Shown here one piece after another: positions 55,957 through 64,000 of a stretch of DNA of 64,000 bases. Within the stretch, counting starts at the first letter, position 1, and every line of letters starts with the position of its first letter. Position numbers and translations under genes: made by a program. The notes beneath the pieces are model-generated. The model saw only the letters and a list, made by a program, of their open reading frames with translations, was not told the origin of the DNA and did no database searches. This DNA comes from Acinetobacter dispersus (GTDB taxonomy: Bacteria > Pseudomonadota > Gammaproteobacteria > Pseudomonadales > Moraxellaceae): positions 1,984,001-2,048,000 of the forward strand of contig NZ_CP041970.1 of the NCBI RefSeq assembly GCF_009884975.1, read 5' to 3'.

Positions 55957-56525
55957 TTATTCAGCTATAAGTTTTATTAAATCTTCTTTACAGTCTAACA
56001 ATATTTCATCTGACAAACTCGAATTATCAGGCATGCCCGAGACAATACGACTGCCCCAACCGACGTAGATAAGATATAAATCGCTTTTTTCCGCAGCTCA
56101 GCATTTTCATCAGTAGAATGTTTAGCAAGTTCAGCCATAATAAATTGCAGTAAATGTTCGATACCACTTTCAAACTCTTGTTTAACTTGCTTAGGTTGCC
56201 TTGCCGCATCACAGGATAAAGCAGCCAAAGTACAGCCCTGATCAGCATGATCTCGATGCTGCTTAGAAACATATAGTTGAATAAATTGTTTCAAGCTTAG
56301 CCCATCAACTTGTTTTAAAACTTGTTCAACACCATTTTTTACACTAATTTGAATTAGGTCTAGTTTAGAACTGAAATGCTTATAAAAACCGCCATGTGTG
56401 AAACCTGCACTGGACATCAATTCAGCAATTCCAATGCCATCATAACCTTTGCTTTTAAATAGCTCAGTCGCCTTAGTCACAATCTTCTCACGATTTTCTT
56501 TAACCTGAGTCTTGGTCACTTTCAT
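55957..56525 (-). pseudogene. TetR/AcrR family regulator with a C-terminal frameshift
   Basis: The open frame from ATG 56525 gives an intact helix-turn-helix (FKSKGYDGIGIAELMSSAGF THGGFYKHF) and most of the ligand domain but ends early at 55995 with an odd LSRACLIIRVCQMKYC. One base is missing near 56033 (GGCATGCCC, where GGCATTGCCC is expected). With it restored the protein continues LSRAMPDNSSLSDEILLD then CKEDLIKLIAE to a stop at 55957, the usual TetR length of about 189. The DNA-binding part is unaffected, so it may still function. It is divergent from the SDR-nitroreductase pair, with a palindromic operator between. Confidence 0.7.
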
Positions 56526-56567
56526 TGGCAATGCTCAACATGGATAGCAATAATTCGATTATACATT

Positions 56568-56620
56568 GATTATGATTGACATCAAAAAAATACAGGTTTA
56601 GATTATGATCATAATCTAAA
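56568..56620 (+). promoter_or_regulatory. Promoter and palindromic TetR operator of the SDR-nitroreductase operon
   Basis: A perfect 24-bp palindrome spans 56597-56620 with core GATTATGATCATAATC. A half site GATTATGATTGAC is at 56568-56580. The palindrome covers the -10 region (TAGATT, 56599-56604) lying 17 bases after TTGACA (56576-56581), so a bound repressor would block the promoter. Confidence 0.75.
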
Positions 56621-56631
56621 TGGAAGCAATT

Positions 56632-57417
56632 ATGAATAAACATTCTAAAGCACTGGTAACGGGCGCATCTTCAGGTATTGGTGCAGTCTATGCAGATCGT
56701 CTGGCAAAACGCGGGTATGATTTAATTCTAGTAGCAAGAGATCAAAGCCGATTGAAACAAATCGCGCAAAAAATCCAACAACAATATGGCGTCCAAGTTG
56801 AAGTGATGGCCGTCGATTTATCTAAAAATGAAGATGTAATATCAATTGAAAACCGACTCAAATCCGATCCTCAAATTAATCTACTGGTCAATAACGCAGG
56901 AATTAGCGTTAGTGGTCAGTTTTTAGAACAGGATTTAGAACAAATTGAGAAACTGATTTCTTTAAATATCTCAGCGTTAGTCCGCTTATCTCACGCAATT
57001 CTACAAAGATTAATCCCTCAAAACACGGGTGCTATTATTAATCTTGGATCAGTAGTTGGTCTTGCCCCAGAGTTTGGTCTGACTGTCTACGGGGCAAGTA
57101 AATCATTTGTTGAATTTTTTAGTCAAAGCCTGAGCTTAGAACTCAAAGAAACCAATGTTTATATTCAGGCTGTGCTCCCCTCTGCGACAAAAACCGCAAT
57201 ATGGGAACGTTCAGGTGCCGATATCAGTCAAATGCCTCCAATGATGGATGTGGATCAACTTGTTGATGCAGCGTTGATTGGCTTTGATAAACGAGAAACA
57301 ATAACAATACCTGTTTTAAAAGATGAAAATTTGTGGAAAACTTATCAAAATTCACGTTTAAAACTTTTACCTAACTTTTCCTCAAGCGAAGTCGCACTTC
57401 GTTATCAATCCCAATAA
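56632..57417 (+). CDS. Short-chain dehydrogenase/reductase (YqjQ-like)
   Basis: A 261-residue SDR with TGASSGIG (10-17), NNAG (87-90), Ser140 and Tyr153-x3-Lys157 (YGASK). The ATG at 56632 has GGAAG seven bases upstream; an ATG at 56620 is the alternative. It is the first gene of a pair with the nitroreductase 29 bases downstream and is controlled by the overlapping TetR operator. The substrate is not known; such pairs commonly respond to quinones or other electrophiles. Confidence 0.85.
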   Translation: MNKHSKALVTGASSGIGAVYADRLAKRGYDLILVARDQSRLKQIAQKIQQQYGVQVEVMAVDLSKNEDVISIENRLKSDPQINLLVNNAGISVSGQFLEQDLEQIEKLISLNISALVRLSHAILQRLIPQNTGAIINLGSVVGLAPEFGLTVYGASKSFVEFFSQSLSLELKETNVYIQAVLPSATKTAIWERSGADISQMPPMMDVDQLVDAALIGFDKRETITIPVLKDENLWKTYQNSRLKLLPNFSSSEVALRYQSQ

Positions 57418-57446
57418 TTTTTCCAAAAAATTCAAGGATATAATTT

Positions 57447-58052
57447 ATGAATGTAATCGATGCAATTCAACAACGCCGTGCCATTAAACGCTTTGATCCA
57501 GATTTCAAAATCTTGGATGAAGATAAAAAGAAATTATTAAGCAGTGTCATGGAAAATGCACCGAGTGCCTTTAACCTTCAGCACTGGCGACCCGTGCTGG
57601 TTGAGAATGTTGAATTAAGAAAGCAGATAAGAGCAATTGCCTGGGATCAGCCACAAGTTACAGAATCATCATTATTGATTGTTTTATGTGCAAAAGTCAG
57701 TACATGGGAAGTTGATGCGAAGCATGTATGGGATGGGGCTTCACCAGAAGTTCAAAATATTATGGTTGGCGCAATTGACCAATATTACCGTGACCGCCCG
57801 CAAACCCAACGTGACGAAGTTATGCGTAGTGCGGGTATCTTTGCTCAAACTTTGATGTTACTTGCTCAAGAACATGGTTTAGACAGTTGCCCTATGGATG
57901 GTTTTGACTTTGATGCGATGGCAAAGCTCATTAACTTACCTGAAGATCATGTAGTGTGTTTAATGATTGCTGTTGGTAAATCAGCATCGCAACCTTACCC
58001 GAGAGTTGGAAAATTGCCTTATGATAATCTTATTACGATTGATTCATTCTAG
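57447..58052 (+). CDS. Nitroreductase family FMN protein
   Basis: A 201-residue NfsB/YdjA-type nitroreductase with the FMN-phosphate motif IQQRRAIKRFDPDF, NAPSAFNLQHWRPVLV and DSCPMDGFDFDAMAKLI. It reduces nitro groups or quinones with NAD(P)H. AAGGA precedes the ATG. Together with the SDR it forms an electrophile-response pair under TetR control. Confidence 0.87.
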   Translation: MNVIDAIQQRRAIKRFDPDFKILDEDKKKLLSSVMENAPSAFNLQHWRPVLVENVELRKQIRAIAWDQPQVTESSLLIVLCAKVSTWEVDAKHVWDGASPEVQNIMVGAIDQYYRDRPQTQRDEVMRSAGIFAQTLMLLAQEHGLDSCPMDGFDFDAMAKLINLPEDHVVCLMIAVGKSASQPYPRVGKLPYDNLITIDSF

Positions 58053-58113
58053 TCTGTTTTAATGATCTTTAGATTATCATTCTGTCTTCAGATTGATCAG
58101 ATGGTGTTATCAA

Positions 58114-58146
58114 TAAACTCAAATTCTAAAGGATTTGAGTTTATAT
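58114..58146 (+). terminator. Terminator of the SDR-nitroreductase operon
   Basis: TAAACTCAAAT (58114-58124) pairs perfectly with ATTTGAGTTTA (58133-58143) over 8 bases, in T-rich surroundings. Confidence 0.65.
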
Positions 58147-58312
58147 CTTAATCAAGATATGGATACTAAAAGTCAAAATTTCCAATTCTGCCCCTTAAAA
58201 AGCAAAAATTAGGTCAGATCATATCGAATAAACAAGAAAATAAAATCTAAATAATTGAAATTAAATTATTTTTATTAGCTATAAACGTATGTGATTCAGC
58301 TTGATTTAAGTA

Positions 58313-58415
58313 TTTGGTGGGATGACGACAGTTGAATCAACCCCATAACGACATGTTTTGTTTAAATTTTATTTTTATACAACTCAAATTTACTCAATCT
58401 TGTCCCATTAGCTTT
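58313..58415 (+). repeat. Right copy of the diverged direct repeat
   Basis: Counterpart of 52782-52885 (TTTGGTGGGATGACG edge, ATGTTTT, ATTTTATTTTTATACAACT, CAATCTTG). It marks the right end of the chromate/nitroreductase segment. Confidence 0.5.
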
Positions 58416-58765
58416 GCGTACATTTTTCAACCAGATAAAAACTCTTACTGTAAAAGAGTTAGTGGAACTACTTGTATATCGTTAAATTATAAGAGTGAGT
58501 ACAAAATCTTTATGAGCAATTGGATTACTCTATTGTGATTTGCTTGTAGCGTGAAATCAACGGCCTTGGTCTATTCTCTCCTGTTAAAGTTTGGCCTGTA
58601 TAATAAACACTTGTATGATTATTCTACGGAGTATTTTTTAAATATCATTTTGTCAATTTTCAACATCACTTAAACATTTTTCTAGCAACACTGATAACAT
58701 CTACTTTATTGATTAATTTGCTTTATAGAACCATCTAAGGCATAGGACGAAAAGAATACATTTTA
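58416..58765. other. Intergenic region upstream of the first LysR gene
   Basis: AT-rich with no believable gene; the 68-codon frame starting in the repeat at 58332 is rejected. It should contain the promoter of the LysR gene, but no clear elements were identified. Confidence 0.35.
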
Positions 58766-59695
58766 ATGGAAATCAAGCAAATAAAGTATTTTCTGGCTGT
58801 GGTTGAAGCCGGCAGCATAGGTAAAGCAGCTCAGAAACTTGATGTCGGTGCTTCCGCAATTAGCCAGCAAATGAGTAAGCTCGAACAGGAATTAAGTATT
58901 CGTCTATTACAGCGTAATGCCTTTGGGGTCACGCCTACTCCGGCTGGCCTTGCATTTCTAAAGCACTCTCAACTTATTTTGCGTCAAATAAACTTTGCTG
59001 TTGACGCTGCTCATTCAGCCCGACTTTCAGGCCATGTTAGTTTAGGTTTCCCACCGACTATTACTGCTTTGATTGGTATACCTTTGATGAAATTAATGTC
59101 TGAACGTTATCCAGACATTCGTCTGGAAATTGTGGAGACACTTTCAGGGAATCTAATTCAGTCGATTAATTCACGCCAACTTGATATCGCCATAATTTTT
59201 ACCAACGAAGTTGATAAACAATGGTCAATACAACCTTTGGTACGTGAACAAATGTATTTAATGGCGCGTACAGAAGTATTCGAAAAATATGGTCTTTCTG
59301 AATGCATTAATAACAGCATTATCCAATCCCAACAAATTGGTAACATTCCGTTGGTGCTGCCACGTCAGCGTCACAGTTTAAGAAAATTCCTTGAGCACAA
59401 GATTGGACAGCTCAATGTCGTCTATGAAATTGATGGCTTACATTTGCTTATGGATAGCCTTATTCACCTTGACCTCGCAAGTATTCGTCCTGGAAGCGCC
59501 TGCTTACAAGAGTATAAGCACAAGATAAAATTACTAAAATTGATTGACCCAGAAGTTGAACGAATCAATTACTTGGTCAGCCTTGCTGAAGAAGAATTAT
59601 CACCTGCTGCACTCGCCGCCAAAGCCGCAATTAAAGCTTGTGTCAAAGACTTGATCCAAAATCAAATTTGGCCATGTTCAGAGATTATTTTTTAA
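58766..59695 (+). CDS. LysR family regulator, TcuR-like (copy 1)
   Basis: A 309-residue LysR regulator with helix-turn-helix GSIGKAAQKLDVGASAISQQ and an effector domain with HVSLGFPPT, YEIDGLHLLMDSL and EEELSPAALAAKA. It is clearly paralogous to the second LysR gene at 62299-63228 along the whole length (for example ELSIRLLQR, PTPAGLAF and YEIDGLH are shared). It precedes a tricarballylate/citrate-type transporter, and probably controls it in response to a tricarboxylate. Confidence 0.85.
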   Translation: MEIKQIKYFLAVVEAGSIGKAAQKLDVGASAISQQMSKLEQELSIRLLQRNAFGVTPTPAGLAFLKHSQLILRQINFAVDAAHSARLSGHVSLGFPPTITALIGIPLMKLMSERYPDIRLEIVETLSGNLIQSINSRQLDIAIIFTNEVDKQWSIQPLVREQMYLMARTEVFEKYGLSECINNSIIQSQQIGNIPLVLPRQRHSLRKFLEHKIGQLNVVYEIDGLHLLMDSLIHLDLASIRPGSACLQEYKHKIKLLKLIDPEVERINYLVSLAEEELSPAALAAKAAIKACVKDLIQNQIWPCSEIIF

Positions 59696-59973
59696 AGGGT
59701 CATTAATTTTATTAAATACCTCATTAATTTTGCCCTCTCACTCCTTTTCCCTTTTTAGGATTACATTTCTTTTCGAATGATAAGTAGATTTCTGTTTATC
59801 AGAATATTGACGTGTAGTTTGAACTGGAAACAAGGCAGCACATTTTCTACAAAGGATAGTTCAATATCTCATCTCTCACCCATTTCATATTAGGGTCTAT
59901 GGGGTAGATCAATTTATATCCAAAAACTGAAAATTGTGAACGTTTCCATTTTATCAGGCCAAGGAGGTCTTTA

Positions 59974-61284
59974 ATGGATGTCGCAAATAATCGCACAGCT
60001 ACTTTTAAAAAAATATTAAATGTAACCAGTGGCAATTTTTTAGAACAATATGATTTTTTTCTTTTTGGCTTCTACGCTACTTATATTGCAGCAAAGTTTT
60101 TCCACTCTGAGAACGAATATGTCTCTTTAATGATGACATTTACCGTGTTTGCTGCGGGTTTTCTAATGCGACCACTTGGCGCTATTTTCTTAGGTGCCTA
60201 TGTTGACAGAGTCGGGCGACGTAAAGGTTTGATTGTTACCTTAAGCCTTATGGCCATTGGCACCATTCTGATTACCTTTGTGCCAGGCTATGAAACTATT
60301 GGTATTATTGCACCGATATTAGTGGTAATTGGCCGCCTGTTACAGGGTTTCTCCGCGGGTGTGGAATCTGGCGGTGTATCGATTTATCTGGCTGAAATTG
60401 CAACTGATAAAAACCGTGGATTTATTACCAGCTGGCAGTCTGGCAGCCAACAAATTGCGGTTGTATTCGCAGCATTACTAGGTTATTGGCTAAATACCGT
60501 CTTAACTCACGCTCAGGTCGGCGAATGGGGCTGGCGTATTCCATTCCTGATTGGTTGCTTGATTATTCCTCTAATCTTTTTGTTCCGCCGTACTTTAGAG
60601 GAAACAGAGGACTTTAAAGCACAAAAGACTCATCCCTCTTCAAAAGAAATTTTCAGCACATTAGCAAGCAACTGGCGCATCGTACTTGCAGGTATGATGA
60701 TGAGTGCGATGACCACAACCACGTTCTATTTCATTACGGTTTACACCACAGTGTACGCAAAGCGTACTTTAGAAATGTCGGTAACAGATAGCCTCTTAGC
60801 TACCGTATTTGTGGGATTATCAAATTTCTTTTGGTTACCTATGGGTGGCTTGCTTTCAGACAAAATTGGTCGTCGTCCAGTTCTCGTCGGCATTACTTCC
60901 CTTGCCATCTTGACCACTTATCCAGTTTTAAGCTGGTTGGTCAGTGACATCAGTTTCTCAAACCTACTGATTACGCTTGCTTACTTCTCGTTCTTCTTTG
61001 GTATGTACAACGGCACCATGGTCGCAACACTTGCCGAAGTAATGCCAAAACGTGTTCGTACCGTTGGCTTCTCTTTGGCATTCAGCCTTGCAGCCGCGAT
61101 TTTTGGTGGCATGACCCCAATGGCCTGTACTTTCCTAGTCGAAAACACAGGTAACGCAAGTACCCCTGCGTTCTGGCTGATGCTCGCTGCGGTATGTAGC
61201 TTAGTCTCAAGCTTGTATTTATGCCGTGGTTCTCAACAGAAAAATACGGATCCAATTGCTGAACCAGCCAAGGTTAGCGCTTAA
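59974..61284 (+). CDS. tcuC: TcuC-type tricarballylate/citrate:proton symporter (MFS, MHS family)
   Basis: A 436-residue MFS carrier with the metabolite:H+ symporter signatures [20 protein letters not shown] in the first helix, [20 protein letters not shown], and [20 protein letters not shown]. This matches CitA/TcuC carriers of citrate, tricarballylate and aconitate. AAGGAGG before the ATG is a very strong ribosome-binding site. It lies with a tcuA-like dehydrogenase, LysR regulators and a probable aconitate isomerase, so the transported acid is likely tricarballylate or trans-aconitate. Confidence 0.82.
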   Translation: MDVANNRTATFKKILNVTSGNFLEQYDFFLFGFYATYIAAKFFHSENEYVSLMMTFTVFAAGFLMRPLGAIFLGAYVDRVGRRKGLIVTLSLMAIGTILITFVPGYETIGIIAPILVVIGRLLQGFSAGVESGGVSIYLAEIATDKNRGFITSWQSGSQQIAVVFAALLGYWLNTVLTHAQVGEWGWRIPFLIGCLIIPLIFLFRRTLEETEDFKAQKTHPSSKEIFSTLASNWRIVLAGMMMSAMTTTTFYFITVYTTVYAKRTLEMSVTDSLLATVFVGLSNFFWLPMGGLLSDKIGRRPVLVGITSLAILTTYPVLSWLVSDISFSNLLITLAYFSFFFGMYNGTMVATLAEVMPKRVRTVGFSLAFSLAAAIFGGMTPMACTFLVENTGNASTPAFWLMLAAVCSLVSSLYLCRGSQQKNTDPIAEPAKVSA

Positions 61285-61315
61285 AACAACGACTTAACCT
61301 GAAATTTTAATGAAC

Positions 61316-61347
61316 AGTACGGCAGCCCATAAATCTCCGTACTTTTC
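61316..61347 (+). terminator. Hairpin between tcuC and the isomerase gene
   Basis: AGTACGG (61316-61322) pairs with CCGTACT (61337-61343), followed by TTTC. It may partly uncouple the two genes. Confidence 0.5.
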
Positions 61348-61372
61348 TTGTTTGTACTTAAAGTGAGGCACT

Positions 61373-62167
61373 ATGAAAACGTCCCCTATCTTGATGACCA
61401 TTTGTCTGGCTGGTGCAGGCTTAGGCTCAACGCTTGCTTACGCAGATACCCTCGAAGTGATTAGCTCAGGCGGTTTCTATTCATCTATGGAAAAACTCAT
61501 TCCAATATTTGAAAAGCAGACAGGCCATACCGTACATCTTTCGTCTGGTTCATCCATGGGTGCGTCACCAACCGCAATTCCCAATCGACTCGATCGCGGT
61601 GAACGTTTTGATGTGGTGGTGTTGGCGGCTCCTGAACTCAATAAGCTCGCAGAAAAGGGGTATGTCGACCCAGATTCACAACGTGCTTTAGTCAATTCAA
61701 GCATTGGAATGGCTGTGCCTAAAGGCGCCCCAAAACCAGATATTAGCTCTGCGGCAAAATTCGAAAAAGTTTTACTCAATGCTAAGCATATCGGCTATTC
61801 AGCAAGTGCAAGCGGCACCCATCTTGAAAAAGATGTTTTTCCAAGCTTCCCACCTGTCGAGTACAAAGTGATTGCTGGTAAAGCAGAAAAAGTGGTCGGT
61901 GATCGCGTTGCCAAACGTATTGCCGAAGGACAGTTTGATATTGGGTTCCAGCAAATCAGTGAAATCAAACCGTTTACTGGCCAATATGGTCAAGTTGATT
62001 TAGTCGGCCCAATTCCTGCGCCTTATCAAAAAGTCACTGTGTTTGCGGCGGGCATTGGTAAAAACTCTGAACATGAAAAAGTCGCAAAAGAACTCATCAA
62101 ATTTGTGAAATCGCCTAAAGCAACACAAATTATTGAAGAACAGGGTCTTGAGCAGGTTAAACAATAA
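61373..62167 (+). CDS. ais: Periplasmic ModA-fold protein, probable aconitate isomerase
   Basis: A 264-residue protein with a signal peptide (cut near AYA-DT) and a molybdate-binding/SBP type II fold (LEVISSGGFYSSMEKLIPIFEKQTG, here in part; GERFDVVVLAAPELNKLA; SASGTHLEK; FAAGIGKNSEH). No ABC permease or ATPase gene is nearby, so a transport role is unlikely. Aconitate isomerase of Pseudomonas is a periplasmic protein of this length and fold encoded by tricarboxylate-use loci, and interconverts cis- and trans-aconitate. Placement between tcuC and tcuA supports the assignment, which remains an inference. Confidence 0.65.
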   Translation: MKTSPILMTICLAGAGLGSTLAYADTLEVISSGGFYSSMEKLIPIFEKQTGHTVHLSSGSSMGASPTAIPNRLDRGERFDVVVLAAPELNKLAEKGYVDPDSQRALVNSSIGMAVPKGAPKPDISSAAKFEKVLLNAKHIGYSASASGTHLEKDVFPSFPPVEYKVIAGKAEKVVGDRVAKRIAEGQFDIGFQQISEIKPFTGQYGQVDLVGPIPAPYQKVTVFAAGIGKNSEHEKVAKELIKFVKSPKATQIIEEQGLEQVKQ

Positions 62168-62175
62168 AAGCGCTA

Positions 62176-62206
62176 AAAGGCAACATCTTGAGCTGATGTT
62201 GCCTTT
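62176..62206 (+). terminator. Terminator after the isomerase gene
   Basis: AAAGGCAACATC (62176-62187) pairs perfectly with GATGTTGCCTTT (62195-62206) over 7 bases. Confidence 0.75.
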
Positions 62207-62298
62207 ACTCTGTTAGTGGTTTACACAACGTAATAGAACAAAATGTATAGCAATAAACCAGTGTAGAATAACCAATAAAGGACAATGTAGTATTTGCC

Positions 62299-63228
62299 GT
62301 GGAACTCAAACAACTCAAGTATTTTATTGCGGTGATCGAGTCAGGAAGCTTGGGTAAAGCTGCAAAAAATCTCGATATTGGAACTTCTGCATTAAGTCAG
62401 CAAATCTCAAAATTAGAAAGTGAGCTTTCTATTCGCCTGTTACAACGCACTGCTTTGGGTACGGTTCCCACCCCAGCGGGTTTAGCTTTTTTTCAACAGG
62501 TTCAACTTGCACTTAGGCACTTAGACCATGCCGTAGACTCTGCGCATTCTTCACGTTTAAGTGGTCATGTCACCGTCGGTTTTTCGCCAAGTGTCGCGTC
62601 GGTTATAGGCACGCACTTTTTAAAACTTATGAGAAACCGTTATCCCGACATTAAAGTCCGTTTAATTGAAGGCTTATCGGGTGACCTGAAGGCATTAGTT
62701 AATGCAAGGCAGCTCGATGTTGCCATCATCTTTAGTGACGATGTCGATCCACAGTGGGCCATACAGTCTTTAGTCAAAGAACAGATGTTTTTAATTTCAC
62801 CTAAAGAAGTACTGAGTCAGTACCATCTTGAAAGCTGTATAGACACTCAAACCATTACTCATTCAGAGCTTAAAGAGCTTCCGCTAATTTTACCGAGTCA
62901 AAGACATGGACTACGTTTGTTGCTCGAACAGAAAATTCATCAACTTAAAGTGGCCTATGAAATTGATGGGTTGCATGTGTTAATGCAAAGCATTAGCCAA
63001 CTCGAAATGGCAACCATCCAACCTGCGGGTGCCTCATTAAACTCACGACAAGACCTATGTTTACTGCGTATTGTAGAACCTGCCATTGAACGCATTAACT
63101 ATTTGATTAGTCTGTCTGAAGAAGAGCTCTCACCTGCTACTCTAGCCACCAAAGTGGTGATTCGTGCTTGTGTGACCAACCTGATTAATGAAAAGCGTTG
63201 GCCCGGTGCGAAACTTATAAACACTTAA
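62299..63228 (+). CDS. tcuR: LysR family regulator, TcuR-like (copy 2)
   Basis: A 309-residue LysR regulator paralogous to 58766-59695 and of identical length. Helix-turn-helix GSLGKAAKNLDIGTSALSQQ; effector domain with RYPDIKVRLIEGLSGD and YEIDGLHVLMQS. It starts with GTG at 62299. It lies 103 bases before the tcuA start in the same direction, the usual place of tcuR in Salmonella-like tcu loci. It probably activates tcuAB when tricarballylate or aconitate is present. Confidence 0.85.
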   Translation: MELKQLKYFIAVIESGSLGKAAKNLDIGTSALSQQISKLESELSIRLLQRTALGTVPTPAGLAFFQQVQLALRHLDHAVDSAHSSRLSGHVTVGFSPSVASVIGTHFLKLMRNRYPDIKVRLIEGLSGDLKALVNARQLDVAIIFSDDVDPQWAIQSLVKEQMFLISPKEVLSQYHLESCIDTQTITHSELKELPLILPSQRHGLRLLLEQKIHQLKVAYEIDGLHVLMQSISQLEMATIQPAGASLNSRQDLCLLRIVEPAIERINYLISLSEEELSPATLATKVVIRACVTNLINEKRWPGAKLINT

Positions 63229-63331
63229 GCCATTAGTGTTTATTTTTACTAAACACCCATTCAAGCTTAGCCTCTCACTTCATCTTCCCTTTTAAAGCTA
63301 CATTAGCCCTAGCTGAAAAAGGGAGAAATCC

Positions 63332-64000
63332 ATGCATGATGTGATTGTAATTGGGGGTGGGAATGCCGCACTGTGTGCCGCGCTCACGGCAAAAGAAAGT
63401 GGCGCGTCTGTGCTTGTCATAGAAGCAGCACCTAAAGAATGGCGTGGTGGTAACTCACAACACACTCGTAACCTTCGCTGCATGCATGATGCGCCTCAAG
63501 ATGTATTGGTTGATGCCTACCCCGAAGAAGAATATTGGCAAGATCTACTTAAAGTCACTGCCGGAAAAACCAATGAGCACTTAGCTCGTCTGGTGATTCG
63601 TAGCACGGCGACCTGTCGCGACTGGATGCGTAAACATGGTGTCAATTTTCAGCCGCCACTATCGGGTGCTTTACATGTTGCGCGTACCAATGCCTTTTTT
63701 ATGGGTGGTGGTAAAGCCCTCATAAATGCCTATTACCGTAGTGCCCAAGAACTTGGCATCGAAATTTTATATAACACAAGAATTAAAGATCTAAAGTTAG
63801 ACCAAGGACATTTTGAAGCCGCAATTGCAGAAGATGACCGTGTATTTAAAGCGAAAAGCTGTGTACTGGCAGCAGGTGGTTTTGAGTCAAATTTGGAATG
63901 GTTAAGAGAAGCATGGGGACAAAATGAAAACGGCGAATGGCCTGCCGATAATTTCATTATTCGCGGAACCCGCTTTAATCAAGGCAACTTACTCAAATTT
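63332..64000 (+). CDS. tcuA: TcuA, FAD-dependent tricarballylate dehydrogenase (5' part)
   Basis: The first 223 residues of a flavoprotein, cut by the window edge. It starts with an FAD dinucleotide fold (VIVIGGGNAALCAALTAKES, then VLVIEAAPKEWRGGNS). The fumarate-reductase-type elements HTRNLRCMHDAP and ALHVARTNAFFMGGGKALI follow, then VLAAGGFESN. This pattern is that of TcuA, which oxidises tricarballylate to cis-aconitate. GGGAGA precedes the ATG. tcuB would be expected next, beyond the window. Confidence 0.85.
   Translation, partial: MHDVIVIGGGNAALCAALTAKESGASVLVIEAAPKEWRGGNSQHTRNLRCMHDAPQDVLVDAYPEEEYWQDLLKVTAGKTNEHLARLVIRSTATCRDWMRKHGVNFQPPLSGALHVARTNAFFMGGGKALINAYYRSAQELGIEILYNTRIKDLKLDQGHFEAAIAEDDRVFKAKSCVLAAGGFESNLEWLREAWGQNENGEWPADNFIIRGTRFNQGNLLKF

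Noticed and set aside
58332..58538. 68-codon frame in the right repeat
   Set aside because: It begins in the diverged repeat and has no family resemblance or ribosome-binding site.
1..64000. CRISPR array or intact insertion sequence
   Set aside because: No regularly spaced short repeats and no transposase with terminal inverted repeats were seen when reading the window.

Overview
The window looks like an Acinetobacter chromosome. It carries a divergent LysR gene plus tripartite RND pump that matches AdeL-AdeFGH in order, lengths and motifs, an Acinetobacter-style long VgrG, and moderately AT-rich DNA. This assignment rests on gene content and remembered family features, not on a database search. 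No rRNA, complete tRNA, CRISPR array or intact insertion sequence was seen.

Layout. 0-6.6 kb: edge of an opine-dehydrogenase-like gene, an AraC regulator beside a spinster-type MFS transporter, small proteins, a sorbosone-dehydrogenase-like lipoprotein, and a GNAT acetyltransferase with no ordinary start codon. 6.6-13.8 kb: adeL divergent from adeFGH. 13.8-21.4 kb: type VI secretion island (read leftward vgrG, a DNase effector with a C-terminal Ntox15 HxxD motif, its GAD/DUF1851 immunity protein, a terminator, then two tandem AT-rich beta-propeller-like genes of unknown role). 21.7-24.0 kb: Fur-box-linked siderophore receptor. 24.2-31.1 kb: soxR and a four-gene DoxX/MFP/RND/OMF operon laid out like Pseudomonas mexGHI-opmD, with a SoxR box in a 19-bp-spacer promoter.

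31.3-47.4 kb is metabolic accessory DNA: hydrolase, Baeyer-Villiger-type monooxygenase and SDR, divergent from TetR; a PF10118 protein, old-yellow-enzyme relative, acetoacetate-decarboxylase-like protein and SDR, with AraC; a DapA-like lyase and class II aldolase with a divergent MocR regulator; and GST plus two unusual SDR-like proteins near a second PF10118 protein and an HxlR regulator.

47.7-52.7 kb is the most interesting block: a histidine/aromatic-ammonia-lyase-fold enzyme that lacks the Ala-Ser-Gly triad needed for the MIO cofactor, a BCCT (quaternary ammonium) transporter, and an outer-membrane porin. The lyase and transporter promoters share the palindrome TGTATATACA, similar to HutC-type operators. 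Together these suggest uptake and trimethylamine elimination from a histidine betaine such as ergothioneine or hercynine.

52.8-58.4 kb, between two diverged direct repeats with a tRNA/tmRNA-like edge, holds chrB-chrA, a TetR gene and a YHYH-type small protein that each carry a single-base frameshift, and an SDR-nitroreductase pair with a 24-bp perfect palindromic operator. 58.7-64 kb is a tricarballylate/aconitate locus: two paralogous LysR regulators, a TcuC-type transporter, a periplasmic ModA-fold protein that is probably aconitate isomerase, and the start of tcuA, cut by the window edge.
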